A DNA stretch of 64,000 nucleotides, taken from assembly GCA_030704615.1 (NCBI GenBank), contig CM060733.1, positions 31,124,001 through 31,188,000 of the forward strand. The letters are read 5' to 3'. The stretch is from Takakia lepidozioides. Taxonomy: Eukaryota; Streptophyta; Takakiopsida; Takakiales; Takakiaceae. The translations under genes and the position numbers were made by a program. The notes under the pieces are model-generated. The model was not told the origin of the DNA. It saw only the letters and a list, made by a program, of their open reading frames with translations, and did no database searches. This document shows, piece by piece, positions 44,411 to 56,780 of this stretch. The stretch's first letter is position 1; each line of letters opens with the position of its first letter.

Positions 44411-44818
44411 CTACCTGTCCAAAGGGGCACTGAGCCGTGAATCCCACCCGGACACGCAATGAGAGGTCATGAAGCGGTGCTTGTGCAGCAAGTACACGCC
44501 TTCAACCAAGAACTGCCACACCTCGTCCTCACTCTTGAGCCAGAAGGTGACCCAAACTATACTGCGAATCACCTTTTCTTTCACCAGGAGAGTGTGAGCA
44601 TGATAGCTCTTTGCAACAATACCGGGTTTGTACAAGCAAACAGTCTCTCGGCAAAAACAAATCCCTGGAAACACCACCACGTCACTCGTGCAAAACGGAA
44701 AGTCAGTATCAACAATGTCCGTCCATCCATACTTCATCCAGACCACATCCTCCCTCCATTCATCCAAGCCGAATGAACAGGCGAGGGAGAAATCCCATGT
44801 CCGCAGTCCCCTATTCAC
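44411..44818. other. Unassigned region with overlapping open frames
   Basis: Open frames of 105 codons (+, 44459-44776) and 135 codons (-, 44818-44411) overlap here. Neither has a motif I can name. One is likely a transposon remnant. Confidence 0.3.
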
Positions 44819-44851
44819 TATTTTTTTTTAAAATTATTATTATTATTTAAA

Positions 44852-45797
44852 CAAGGCGTAAGATACACAAAGGCCCTGCCATTGTTTTATTGATATGAAG
44901 TTTTATCGAATTATGTTATGGCTAATAATAACATATCTTACGGTGATGGGCAAACCTGGGTGCGAGCTACCCAAAGAGCTATCATGGCTAGAGCAGAGAA
45001 AGGCTCGAGCCAAAAGAAACGGAAAAATAAAATATACCGAGCTATGCCCCGATTGAACGAACGAGAACGTAGGGAGCTGGGAGGTAACTCGATCGCTTTG
45101 GGGCTCTCTTACTTTGGCAAAACATAAGAAAAAGGTGAGAGTGCGGGGCATACTCAACATAACACACCAATAGGAGCCTTGGCACGGTGTAAGGTCCTTT
45201 GACCAAAAAAAGTATGACGCCTCCCAAAGGAAGTGTAACTTATGGAGTAACTATACTTCCGCTAGGAAGGTGGACACCTTGATGACACACCAGACCGTGG
45301 TTTGAACCCACAACCACATCCAATGTGGTATGTGCCCATTACCACTTGGCTACATGCTGTTGTCTCCTTTGATCACATTTTCTCCATTGGCTTGAACATG
45401 TTGCAAAGTCTCTCTCTACCAAAGAGCCAATAAAGAAATGAGAGTAACATGTGCCCAACCGGGAACTACAAACTTTCATGTTGCCATGAAGTCTCGTGGG
45501 AACAACCCATGATATAAGATTAAGATCGCTTTAGGCAACTTGATGCATCATCCCTACCCTGTCGGGCAGGGCCAATAAATAAATAAACTTACTTTATTTA
45601 TTCATCTGTTGGCCCTGCCTGACAGGTTAGGGACTACCACATCAAGTTGGCCAAAGTGACCTTACCCTTATATCATGGGTTGTTCCCCATGAGACTTAAT
45701 GGGAACATGAAAGTTTTTAATTCCCAGTTGGGCACATGTTACAATTCATATCAATAAAACAATGGCAGGGCTTCCGTGTATCTCACAACTTGTTTCT
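44852..45797. mobile_element. Fold-back (hairpin) element with nested SINE
   Basis: The outer edges 44852-44900 and 45745-45797 are inverted copies (CCCTGCCATTGTTTTATTGATATGAA). Inside, 45441-45588 and 45594-45742 form a long imperfect inverted repeat (about 150 bp arms, only a few bases between them, centre AT-rich). Part of the body (45130-45195 and 45373-45430) matches the minus strand of 62890-63040, where it is uninterrupted. No transposase is seen. Confidence 0.65.
45203..45364 (-). mobile_element. SINE with target-site duplication
   Basis: On the minus strand: A box TAGCCAAGTGGTAA (about 45340-45353), B box GGGTTCAAACC (45299-45309), a body of about 95 bases and a terminal T run. It is flanked by TCCTTTGA (45195-45202 and 45365-45372). 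The related sequence near 62950 has the flanks joined, that is, an empty site. A length of 162 bp and an oligo-T end resemble the plant Au-SINE type, but family membership is an inference. Confidence 0.8.
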
Positions 45798-46203
45798 TTT
45801 ATTGGAGATTTTTTTGAAAGGATTAGCAGTGCAGAAACAAAGTTTCCAATGGCTTTCAGTTAGTTCCGCGGCACAAGACTCCTCCATGGAAGTGCAGGAA
45901 TCTTCTAGGCTCGCACAGCGGCCGGTTCCGACCAGAACCAAATCACAATGGGCAGGTTTAAGTTCAGTACAAAATTGTATGGCACATGAAGTTTGCATGC
46001 GCGAGCACCAGCCTTCAGCTAGCCAGGTTCAGAGTCCACAGGTTGTTGATCGGACGACCAAATGAGAGTAACATGGGGCAAGAAGTGGTTAAAAGGGCGA
46101 ACCATGATCTGCCCAATCTGATTCAGCAAAGAATGGAAAAACAAATTCAACAGCATATTTACTTCTATGGCCCCGGAGAAGGGGGTGTTATTGCTACCAA
46201 AAG

Positions 46204-49200
46204 CTATAGCAATGGCTCCTTACTTTCACCAAAGTCCAGCCAGTCCCAGTTGGCTATGCTCTCAGAGAAATCCTTGGGGTCATCTTGTTGAGACGAGCTT
46301 TGCTGACGAGGGTTGGCCTCCCTGTAGGCTTTTGCCATCTCCTCTGCCTCACTGAATACCCTCTACATTTTTCCAACCACAAACATCCCCACAAACTTGT
46401 AAGGCATGTGATAACAAGGAACCAGATTTTTACTAGGCAAACGTGGACTGATCTTACCTCTCAAACATCCATCATTGCACCTAGAAATGTTGGAGGTACT
46501 GTTGACTTAGAACCTCCATGAAATTTGCCCGGCCAACAGCTTTCATTTGCAGAGATACTGTCTTTTGCTTCAAATGTCTGATATGCTCCATAACTCTATG
46601 ACAACATTGGCTAAGTCATGGACATGTGGAGGAGTGACTGCATTTGGTTGCAGACAACTCAGTCTATTCATCCTTCTAGCACTTTGCCTAAAAGGTGGAA
46701 AGGCTATATGGCATATACAACAGACAACTAACTTTGTTGAAACCAAAAGCTTATCAACACTCTGAACAAATGTATTCAGCAGGGGAAAATCCACAGTAAA
46801 GCCACTTCCATTACCCTGCAGATCTCATGAACACAGAACTAGCAAAATAAGCTTGACCCCAGCGTTCTTGACATCAGTGTAAAAGCCCTGCAAAATGGAG
46901 TTCCGTTCAAATCCTGGATGCCTTGTTTTGGCTACGACCTATTTTAGCCAGGGAGAGGCAAGTAGTCAAGCAAGGTCAAGATCGTGGCCCTAATCACAAT
47001 TCCAAATTAAAAACTCAAGAAGAGATTCACCTGCTTGTCGGAAAGCATAAGCCCATTCTCACTCTCCAAAACAGAAGTGCTGCATGCACCAGCATATATT
47101 AGCCAAACTCAAAGAAAGGGGGTGATTAAATCACTCGTGATATAGAGCGAAGGATACGCGCAGACAGGGCAAAAGTTGACCCAAGATCCTCACACTGGAG
47201 CAGCCCATTTCTCCACAGAAGTACATTGATTTCGAGTATCAGCTGAACCAAGTTCAGAAAAACCTTATCCATTTACATGCAAAGTAAACTCCAGACTTAC
47301 AACAAAAAGGTGCCTAAGGAAAGAGAGAGAAGATCGCATCCAATGGAAACAGAAGTCAGTCCATGCAGAATTCACAAACCTGTCTTATGCCAATAAGAAA
47401 AAGAGAAAACAGGAGGATACAAAGAATAAAGGAAACAAACAAACTACATGCAACATTGTTTCTTTGTATGTTGATCACAGAGCCTGAGACAGTTCAACCA
47501 AGAGTGACTCCTGTGCTGGGAATCCCACTGACTTCATCAGTGTCCAACAGTGACTTCAACCTAGATACCTTGGGAGCAGAGGTGCTCCCCAGCACTGTAA
47601 TTGGAAACCTCACCAATGCCAACGACTTCTAATGATCTTATACAAACAGTAACACCTTACTAAGATCACCAGCGCTTTTGAAGATTGCAACATCAACAAA
47701 CTAGCTATCAAAGGGCTAAAGCACATATGAACCATAAAAGTCACAAGGCAATACCTGAAAGCATATTTGTGTTCTGTTGGGGACTCCACCGCCATCACTT
47801 TCACGTGTTCCCCCAATTGGAAGACATCTTCAACCCGGTCAATTCTTGCATGTGCTATGTTGCTAATGTGCACCAATCCACTGCAGCACCGACCCCCAAC
47901 AGCATATACAAATTCTCAAGCATTTCAGACTCCTGTGCTGCATTAGTAGTAATCCTCCCTTCCGTCCTTCTTCCCCACCCACTGCTGTATATCTTTTCAA
48001 TGAGATATATCTTTTCAACTCCTCACAAGGAGAAGACGCACAAATGGAGCAGAGCAGGAAGGGACGGGAACTGGACTTAGATATGACACTCAGACGCCAC
48101 GTACCTCACATCTGTACCATTGACCTGGACCAAGGCTCCATATTTATACACATGGTTTATAGTACCCTCCACAAGTGCGCCTGGATAAAGGTTTTGGGAA
48201 ATCTGCAGAATAAGCCAAAAAAGAAATCCCATCAAATCGCAGGACATAGGAATATTGTTGACTGCCTTTCCTGATATTTATTTTAAGAGAGGAAAGATGG
48301 AAGGACGGAAGTATGTAGGGTGTTGGATTCGCCTGAGCATCTAGGTCAATTTAGTTCACTAGTGCAGAAGTTGTGGAGGTTCATTAGGGTTGAGACTAAA
48401 CAAGGAGGTGATATTACATATACTAGAAATACTGAGAAGAAAACCAATTGCTTCGTCTAGACCAAGTTCCAAAGTTTCAAGATGGGATGACCATCAGTGG
48501 GCATTAGATACTTTAAATCATTACCCAAGCTTCCTTTTCGCTCACAACAAGATTGCCATTTTTCTCTTCAACACTGACAATCAGCACCCATATTTGCTTG
48601 CCCACCTGAGACAACCACATCATCATCAGCAGTCAAAAATCTGTTGCCCTCCTATGTCCAAATGCATGTGCAGGACCTGACACCGATGTATTGTCCAACA
48701 GACAATACATATCCTTAGAAGTATTGAGGTATCTCCATACTTAAAATTAAAGGTAAAGAAGAAAAAAGAAAAAAAGAAGTACTGAGAAGATCTGATCTAC
48801 GGTCCAGACAGTACTATTCAGGACAAGGAACTGCTCCAAGTGGACACAACATCCACACATTGCGTTCCCATATCCCCTTTGAATCTGTTGGTTCCGCACA
48901 GGATAATGTTTGATCCCTGCTGAGGAGAAATCCACTTACATAAGTTTTCAAGCACTGTAAAGGGGCTTCCGTGGGTTGCTTGAGGAATTCACCCAGTGGT
49001 AAAAATGCCCGTACTCCCTGCAACAAAACATGATACACCATCTTTTGTTGATATACACAGCTTCACCTCATCAAACGCACATTATAAACAGTAAAAATCT
49101 CAGGTATTTTACAGTGGCAGTGTTTATGGAGGTTTAACTTGATGACCCAAGAAATGGGTAAATCTTACAAGGGAAAATAGTAGCTCCTCACAAGAAATGA

Positions 49201-51398
49201 CAGGAATAGTAGAGTGTGGCACCGAAAGCACCAGCCTCAAACCACCTTCGTCATTGGATAACCAACAGTTGTTCTTGTTTGAAACTAACTATGGGGAATG
49301 ATCTTAATAAGCCTCATTGTGTATGGCAATGTCTTAGGCCTATATCTGCAATGTGACAAGACATACAGACGAAACATGCCATCAGGTGTTCCAGTTTTTG
49401 AGGAGGGATAACATTGCCATGACAGTGCGCCAGAGAGTAGATGTACTCAATGACCATTCCTAGATTGTTGAAAACAGTAAGTCCTGGGTGGGCTACGACA
49501 CACCCTCCCCAGGGATGCATGAGGAGGAGCTGTCATGGGAAGTTAACCGACTAGAGAATAAAGCTTAAAATTCCTTTGGCACTTGCAAATGGCCAATGAC
49601 AACCCAATTACTCTGGAATGACTCTTGGTTGCATGAATTCTAGTTGAGATCATTAGGTCCTCTACCTGAACACAGATGTAACACATGAGGGGGGGTACAA
49701 AAAGAGAGAGGGAGAAGGAGAGCAGCTAGATATACCTCAATCCTGGAAACAAGACCTGCAGGATTCCATTCTGAAATTCGAATTTCAATTGGCTCCTTCT
49801 CCTGGTTGATCTGTGATCCAGACATTCTCATTCAAGGTCAGCTTCATTAGCCTCCCGACCCCAACCTCTCTCTCGCCTGTGGATGTCATAATGTCTTTCT
49901 TCCTTTATCTCTGACTCTTTCGGTACACTATGCGCTGCTGTGTCCCGTGTTACTTTGTCTAATGCTTTGCACAAACTATAACAAACACACACCCCAAGAT
50001 ACAGACTAACCACAGTCCTTGTCACTTCTATTGAAGTGGCACCAGAAATGCTTCATAATTACATTACTACCACTTGTCTGCAGATCCACTGGTGACTTGG
50101 CTGCTTGCAATTGTTGTTAGGGAGTGCAGCAGTAGCAGAAAATCAAGGGCGTTGTGAGTCAATCATGTAGGTTCCTCACTCGCAGTGTAGAAAAGTATAC
50201 AGGATTCCAAAGTAGAGGAGGCACAAACCTGCCGGACGCGTTCCCATGCAAGACGGCTGGCAGCTTTGCGAGCGGAGAGCAGCGGCCTCCCACTGATACT
50301 GTTTGCAAATACCTCCATTGTTAAGACAGTCCCCACATCAACAATTAGGGGTCCCTTTGATAGAAACCTTAAAATCTCATCATCATGCACGACCCGAGGC
50401 TGGCCCATGGGTGGGACCGGATCATAATCTTCTTGCCGATCCAGACTGCCTTCCCTTGGCATTTTCCACGAGACACTGTCCAACTCACATTTATCAAGTG
50501 GCATTGCGTCCTTAAGAAGTATATGCCCTAGTTTCTTAGCGCCAATGTCTACGTCCAGCTTGCCTTGGTTGCCAGAGACCACCACCCCAACTACTCGGTC
50601 TCCAGCTTTGGGATTATAGTACTCAAGCTCGTCCTCCACTTCTTCCTCACCTATGGAGGTAGTTTTGCTTTCAGCATGGGTTTGATATCCAGAGAGACCA
50701 CTCTCCTGTGAAATGTCTTCGTCCATTTCTTGGGTCTGTTCTCCATCAATTTGAAACTGAGAGAACAGACGTTGATACATCCTTCGGACTGTGTCCTGTT
50801 CTTCAGTAGGAGAGCTCGTAGACAGGTCTTGTGCTTGAATTAAACTCTCTGAAGACTCTGATGACTCGCCTGTTAGAAACCTGTTGTTTACCTCCTCCTT
50901 TTTATCTGCAACAATCTCTGCTTCAGTTGCAGGTGCCTCAACACTGTCGGTCACAATCTCTTCACCATCTCCACACTCAACACCAATTTCACCTCCAGGT
51001 AATGAGCTTGAATTTGAACAGCCCTCTTCCCTGGCCAATTCTGGCTCAGCTGAAGACAACCTTTCGGCGTCAACATCTTCGACCGCCATACTGCCATTCT
51101 GTGTGACCTGGGTCTGATACAAAAGGCTAACATTCAAACTTTCGGGACTGAGCTCTGAGTACGATCCTTCGAATTTTGTCCTCTCCGTACTTGCTGCATA
51201 TATCCGAATATGAGTATCCCTCGCCACCTTCTTGTTTAATACTAACGCTATCTTTTTCTGGCTGGCCGCGCGGCCCCTCCATAGTCCAAACGATGGGGGG
51301 CGTGCTATTGTAAATCGATTGTTTTCCACATTGTATCCACTCTGGTTACGCCAAAGGGGTGAGCCCTGCCACAGCTGGACGCCTGAACGGGCTAACAT
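46204..51398 (-). CDS. Chloroplast S1-domain RNA-binding protein (PDE338/SDP-like)
   Basis: A multi-exon gene resembling Arabidopsis PDE338/SDP, an S1-domain protein linked to plastid rRNA processing. Exons: 51398-50229, 49810-49736, 49017-48940, 48605-48525, 48202-48105, 47880-47755, one unresolved link, and the last at 46362-46204. Exon 1 has an Arg/Ser/Asn-rich N terminus like a transit peptide, a long acidic linker and a first S1-like domain (YYNPKAGDRVVGVVVSGN; SGRPLLSARKAASRLAWERV). The exon 2-3 segment (IEIRISEWNPAGLVSRI, GVRAFLPLGEF) and exons 5-6 (ALVEGTINHVYKYGALV, SGLVHISNIAHARI) form further S1 domains. The last exon has RVFSEAEEMAKAYRE and an NWDWLDFGE end. Introns are GT-AG and phases agree through exon 6. 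Between 47755 and 46362 I could not find a clean exon; the best candidate (about 46458-46550) has an unsuitable frame or stop. Confidence 0.8.
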
Positions 51399-52221
51399 GG
51401 ATAACAGATTGTATGAAGAGATTTCTTTGCGGCTAACGTAAGGGAGATTCTGAAAGCCGTTGCTTCCTGGATCCCTTTTCTCTTTCTTTCACATCAACCA
51501 GCTTCCATCTAGTTCCTTCGTCCGAGCCGACCCTGCAAAATGAAGAGTGATAACATGAACTCATACTCAACAGACAAGTGCAGCTGTCGTATATCTACAC
51601 GTTTCAAGTACCAGGTAGGACCAGAAAATCAGGAAAATTAATAGCAAGACAACAGGCAGACCGAGTGAACGAAAGGAGGTGGAGGCCGGCAATCTCAACC
51701 ATGGATAATCCTTCAAAGTGAGCTCAAATCTAACTGCAAGTGGAAAGGCCAGGATCAGAGACTATTACAGCATCTGAAGCAGAGGAGAAGAAAACAAGCA
51801 GCGACAGGGACGCATTTGAACGAGATTGGACCAGAATAGCATCTGAACATGCTCGAACAAGACCTCGAGGTCAATTCGGGCAACATATCATCTAAAGATA
51901 GAACCAGAAAGAGACTACCACAGCTGAATTCAAGGCAACTGAGGAATCCGAGACGCAAAAATCAGCCCTTGCGGCACGAAGCCTACAGGGTTTAGGGTTT
52001 TGGAAAACGCTGTCTTGCCATCACTGCTACTTAATACCAGCATGCAGTTAATTCCTTCGTTTGTAAGGCGGGGTTTTGGTAAAGGATCTGTTAGTAAACT
52101 CTGTAGTGAGTGCACAGCTGTCACAGATGTTTTGACAAAGGCAATCTTCGATGCGGAGAAGAAGAGATGGTTCGAGGATCCGAGGGATTTCTTGATCTCG
52201 TTGGGAAGAGAAGCTTGTACG
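51399..52221. promoter_or_regulatory. Divergent intergenic region between S1-protein gene and ALG2
   Basis: The two start codons lie 823 bases apart, head to head, so both promoters must be here (inference). No convincing TATA box is seen. An in-frame ATG at 52000 would extend ALG2 by 74 residues, but that stretch does not match the family and is more likely leader. Confidence 0.4.
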
Positions 52222-55200
52222 ATGGCGAGTAAGATCAAACGCAAGCTGCGGATCGCCATCTGCCATCCTGATCTTGGAATTGGTGGAGCAGAGAGGCTGG
52301 TAGTGGATGCAGCCCTGGAGCTAAGGGCGCGGGGACATCACGTCCATGTTTTCACGGCCCATCACGATCGGAACCGCTGCTTTGAGGAGACGATCGATGG
52401 TGGGTGACTCTTAGCAAGGGAGGGTTGGGTTGTGGGGAATGAATGTACACATTGACTGCCTGTGAAATTTTTACTTGGCAAAGATGTATCTATGAGGTCA
52501 TACGGTTGTGTTGCCTTCCAGAGCTGGTTGTGGGGGTTTAAAGAGGGACAGAGAAAGGGATGAGAGAAGGAAATTAAGAGATTAGACTGAATCTATGAGT
52601 TGAAAGCGCTCTCATTTTTGTCAACTTCAAACTTCAGTGGCGTAGTATCTCCCACCAAGAATCACCATTGACATCGCGGTGCTGGGCCGTGCAGGCAGTT
52701 TTCCTGTGACAGTTTATGGGGACTTCATCCCGCGGCATGTGTTCTACAGGTTTCATGCCTTCTGCGCCTATTTGCGCTGCCTCTATGCGGCAATGTGCAT
52801 GGTGCTCTTGTGGCCCACGTTCGATGTTGTCTTTGCTGACCAGGTGTCGGCTGTTATACCCGTACTTAGACTCCAAAGGTCGACCAAGGTAAGAGCTCAT
52901 ACGCCAAGCTCCTGATTTCTGCAGCAGGTTAATGACTTCTAACTCGGAGCGTAGGCTTAGAAAATTCAAGATCTTCTTATGGACGTTATCCTCGTGACGC
53001 CTGTGTCTTACCGTTTCTTTCTGCTACCCTGGCTGATCCGAGTTGTTCAAATATGTAAACTCACATGTGGAGATCCTGTTGTGCCTAAGGTTGTAAGGCT
53101 CAGCCATGATGATCAATACTTACACCCCTCTTGGCAATGCAAGTCAATGGTGGGAGTTAGACGCCTTGAGTGATTGACACCAGAATTGGAAGACATCAAA
53201 AGTGGGCCTTACAATGTACAGATAATGTTCTATTGCCATTTTCCGGACTTACTGCTTGCCAAACATACGACACTCCTACGGAAGCTCTACCGGGCACCTC
53301 TGAACTGGGTAGAAGAGACCACCACAGGTACGGCCCTCTCATTGCTTAGGGCATATTATGTCATCTTGCAGTACTGCTCAGCTCTCATTTTCATGTGCAG
53401 AAGAGCACCTAGAACAACCAAAGGCCTTGCTAGCACTCTGTAATTCTTATGCAGACTAGCTCAAGTGCTGGTGTAAACCGCGCTTCCCCTTCTGTCTCCT
53501 CTCTCATTGATCTCAAGTATCTGGCAGTGTATGACAGTTGCTGAGGTAAGAGGGAGCTTGGCAACCTGGCGCCTGGCCACCACCAGTTACTTCCTGCTGG
53601 TTCCTGGTCCTCACCAGTCAAGCGCTCTTCGATGCAGGCATGGCAGATTGTGTGTTGGTCAACAGTAAATTCACCGCCTCCACATTTGGGACCACCTTCA
53701 GGCTTCTCCAGTCCCGTGGGCTTCAACCGGTTGTTCTTTACCCAGCTGTTGATGTTCAGCAATTTGACGCTTGCGCAGAGGCACTCTCACATAGTGCACG
53801 TGTTCCAGAAATAAGTGATCTCCCTTCTAATGGGTAGGCTGCATCTTTCATCTGTCTCTGATGTCCCTTCGCTGTCCGTTGCAAGATCTAGATGCCTGAC
53901 CTCTTCAGTCATAGTGTGTTAATTTCGGGCAAAGTCTCATGTGGCCGCAGTTGGCTATTGCCTTTTGTAAGGTATCTCATAAGAATTGGAAAACACATTT
54001 GCTTCACAGATATACGAAAATATTTTTGGAGGGACTGCTGGTCAAAAAAATCTGGGCTAACATTGTGCTTGTTTAAATTCCCAGGCAAATATTCCTGTCT
54101 ATCAACCGATTTGAGAGAAAGAAGAATATTGGCCTAGGTATCTCTGCTTTTGCATCTATGATCAAACAGCAGGAGAGTTCTTCCTCTGAGCACACCAGTG
54201 TACCTGTCCAGAATGTTCGGTTGGTTGTTGCAGGTGAATTTTCTCATCCTCAGTGATTCTAGTAGTCTGTTGCAGGGGCAGGAGCTAGTAATTGTGGTTT
54301 GAAATTGTCAAAAAGGAAATTTAGTTTGTCTTGTTGTGCATCTACATGTAGGTCTTCAGCATGCCTAACCAGCATTCATAGCGATCTTCATGGGCCTTCG
54401 CTTTTGATGATTTTTTTTTGCCTGAATTTTGTCAGATTATGCTTAAGTTTTTGAATGATTAGAATCCCAGGTCTATGCAAATGTTTAACTTGCTCTTATC
54501 CAACATTGTGTTCACTAGTCACACATATGTCACAGGTATTCATGGACTTTTTTCATAAGTTATCTTGTTCTCCCAGATTGGCAGTGTATGCTGAAGTTCC
54601 TAGATGATTTTTGTCCCACATAAAATCTGAAGGATGTTCTTATCCAACCTCGTGTCGTTTGGTCGCAGATTAGTCCTTAGAAATCATGCAATCTGACAGT
54701 GGACTCATACGAAACAGGGGGTTACGATAAACGGCTGGCTGAGAATCGTGAGTACCTGCAGGAGCTCAAGAATCTGGCAATTGAGGAGGGTGTTATGGAG
54801 CGGGTGGTGTTTCTGCCCTCATGTTCGACAGCCCAAAGAAATGCCTTATTGGCTGCTTGTATCTGTGTCATCTATACTCCCATGGTAATCTCTCTGTCTC
54901 TCTCTTTCTGCCCTTTGCTACACCCAATCTGACTCGCAGTGGCCAAAGTGTGGCGTAGAGCTCAATGCTCGAATCAACATTGTGTTTCTCTCTCTAGTGG
55001 CATATTCGGGCTGAGTTTCCAGACCTGCTAGTCATGAAACCTGTATCTGAGTGACAGGGCTTGAATTGTTCTTGAATGTTTTGTGCGAAACACCCTTTCT
55101 TTGGTTGCCTGTGCTCAGTTGTATAGTTCATACTCAATGGGGGTCCTATAGCATGGCAACATAATCAATGAAGGCTTTCTTGAAAAGGATTGTGAATGCC

Positions 55201-55634
55201 TCGGTTTGTAGACTTGCAAACATGTTCCTGCAACCATCATCTCCCCAAAGGTTACTGAGCTGTGGTTGTATTAAGGAGCTTTTCAGCACTGTCTTCATGG
55301 TTTGCAGAATGAGCACTTTGGGATTGTACCTTTGGAGGCAATGGCAGCCAAAAGGCCTGTTGTGGCTTGCAACAGTGGGGGCCCAAAGGAGAGCATCCAG
55401 CATGCCAGCACTGGGTTTCTGTGTGAGTCGACACCCAAAAGCTTTGCTTCTGCCATGGCCTTGCTGCTGGGAGATCCCCACAAGGCAGAGACAATGGGCA
55501 AGGCTGCTAGAGAGCATGTCGAGCGGAACTTCTCAAGACAAGTGTTCGGTGCTCATTTGAATGAAATCATATATGACCTTGTTGAGACTGACCCATCAGT
55601 CCTCACCATGAGTAGTATGCCTCAGGATTTGTAA
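52222..55634 (+). CDS. ALG2: Alpha-1,3/1,6-mannosyltransferase ALG2
   Basis: Seven exons (52222-52399, 52695-52888, 53222-53327, 53638-53833, 54085-54233, 54718-54884, 55308-55634) give 438 codons with matching phases and GT-AG introns. ALG2 is a GT-B, family GT4 enzyme that adds the second and third mannoses to the dolichol-linked N-glycan precursor on the cytosolic face of the ER. Visible motifs: [17 protein letters not shown] near the N terminus, [29 protein letters not shown] (hydrophobic segment), [55 protein letters not shown], and the nucleotide-sugar site [13 protein letters not shown] with NSGGPKES. The start at 52222 gives the usual length. All key regions are present and no lesion is seen. 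Other ATGs at 52000 are less likely. Confidence 0.92.
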
Positions 55635-56780
55635 GGTTGGTTTTAAGTCAATTTGAACTTATTTTGGACTTGCTTCATCATTTCTACTATAACTTCAGTA
55701 CCTCACTATTGATTCTAGTGCTGCCATACAGCTGAGTCACACCCGGGAGCTCCTGCAGCCACTTGCTATGATGTCTGCATTAATGTCGATAAACATCTGT
55801 ATGATTAGGGGATTTCATTGATTCTACTCCGAAACATTTGTGTGTTCTTGCATTTTGCCTTGAGAGATGTGCATACATTTTCAATCTTCTTGAGAAATGT
55901 ACCTTATGGGTCTTGAATCCTGGTTTCTCCCAACATAATGAGCTGATAACAAAGCTGTTGAACTTGCATGCAAGCAACACCAATCAGGTGGCAAGATTTA
56001 AGCACACTTTCTAACAGTTATGTCTTTCAGATCTTCAATTTCCTCACAAGAATTGGAAGGAAGCCATGAAAGTCATGTTAAGAGGACCAAGGAAAAGATA
56101 ATCCTGGACTTTTACATGAGGCTGTTTCTCCATGAGGCTGTTTCTCCATGAGGCTGTTTCTCCATGAGGCTGCACAAGAGGAAATAGATGTCATTATGTA
56201 TTAATGTTCAGTACCCAGTCACTATGATAGGATGTTTGGTACCCAGTCACTGCAAAGCAAATTGTGGGCTTTGGCCTTCTTTTCTTCAATCTTTCTTCCT
56301 GCAAAATCTTGTCTTCCTTATTCACTCTTGGCATATGCAGAATGCTGAAGCATTAATGCCATCTTTTCATACCAGAAGAATGGGTTGATTAAAAGGTATG
56401 GTGGCAGACACTGAACATTGCTTCAGTGCTTTTTGAGCCTTGTAGCTGGTACATTGGGTGTTACCATTTCTCGTGGGAGATGGTGTATCTTATCTGTATC
56501 TTATCTGAAAGTTCCAGAAAATTCTGTGCACCTCTGCTCATTGGAGGCTGTGTGCTGCAGCCCTTTGTTGGTGATATGGATATGCCAGCAATCATTGCAG
56601 GAAGTACGCACTCTATGAGCCGCCCCATCAATTGGTGCTCAATAGGGTTCACATGTCCAAGATTCGCCTGGGGTAGTGTCACAATGGATGACACGCATCA
56701 TTCTTTTAACTTTACAAAAGATGATGAATTATCAACTTTCTGCCCTCATGCATGAAGTGGAGCACTTTCTTTGTTGCTTC
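55635..56780. other. Intergenic region with 16-bp tandem repeat
   Basis: Separates convergently oriented ALG2 and the PPR gene. It contains about 3.6 perfect copies of CATGAGGCTGTTTCTC at 56115-56172. No supported gene is present; the short ORFs lack coding character. Confidence 0.6.

Noticed and set aside
47363-47632. Forward ORF of 89 codons
   Set aside because: It lies inside an intron of the S1-protein gene on the opposite strand and has no recognisable homology.
52000-52221. Upstream in-frame ATG for ALG2
   Set aside because: It would add 74 residues not found in ALG2 proteins, while the ATG at 52222 gives the usual start just before the [15 protein letters not shown] segment.
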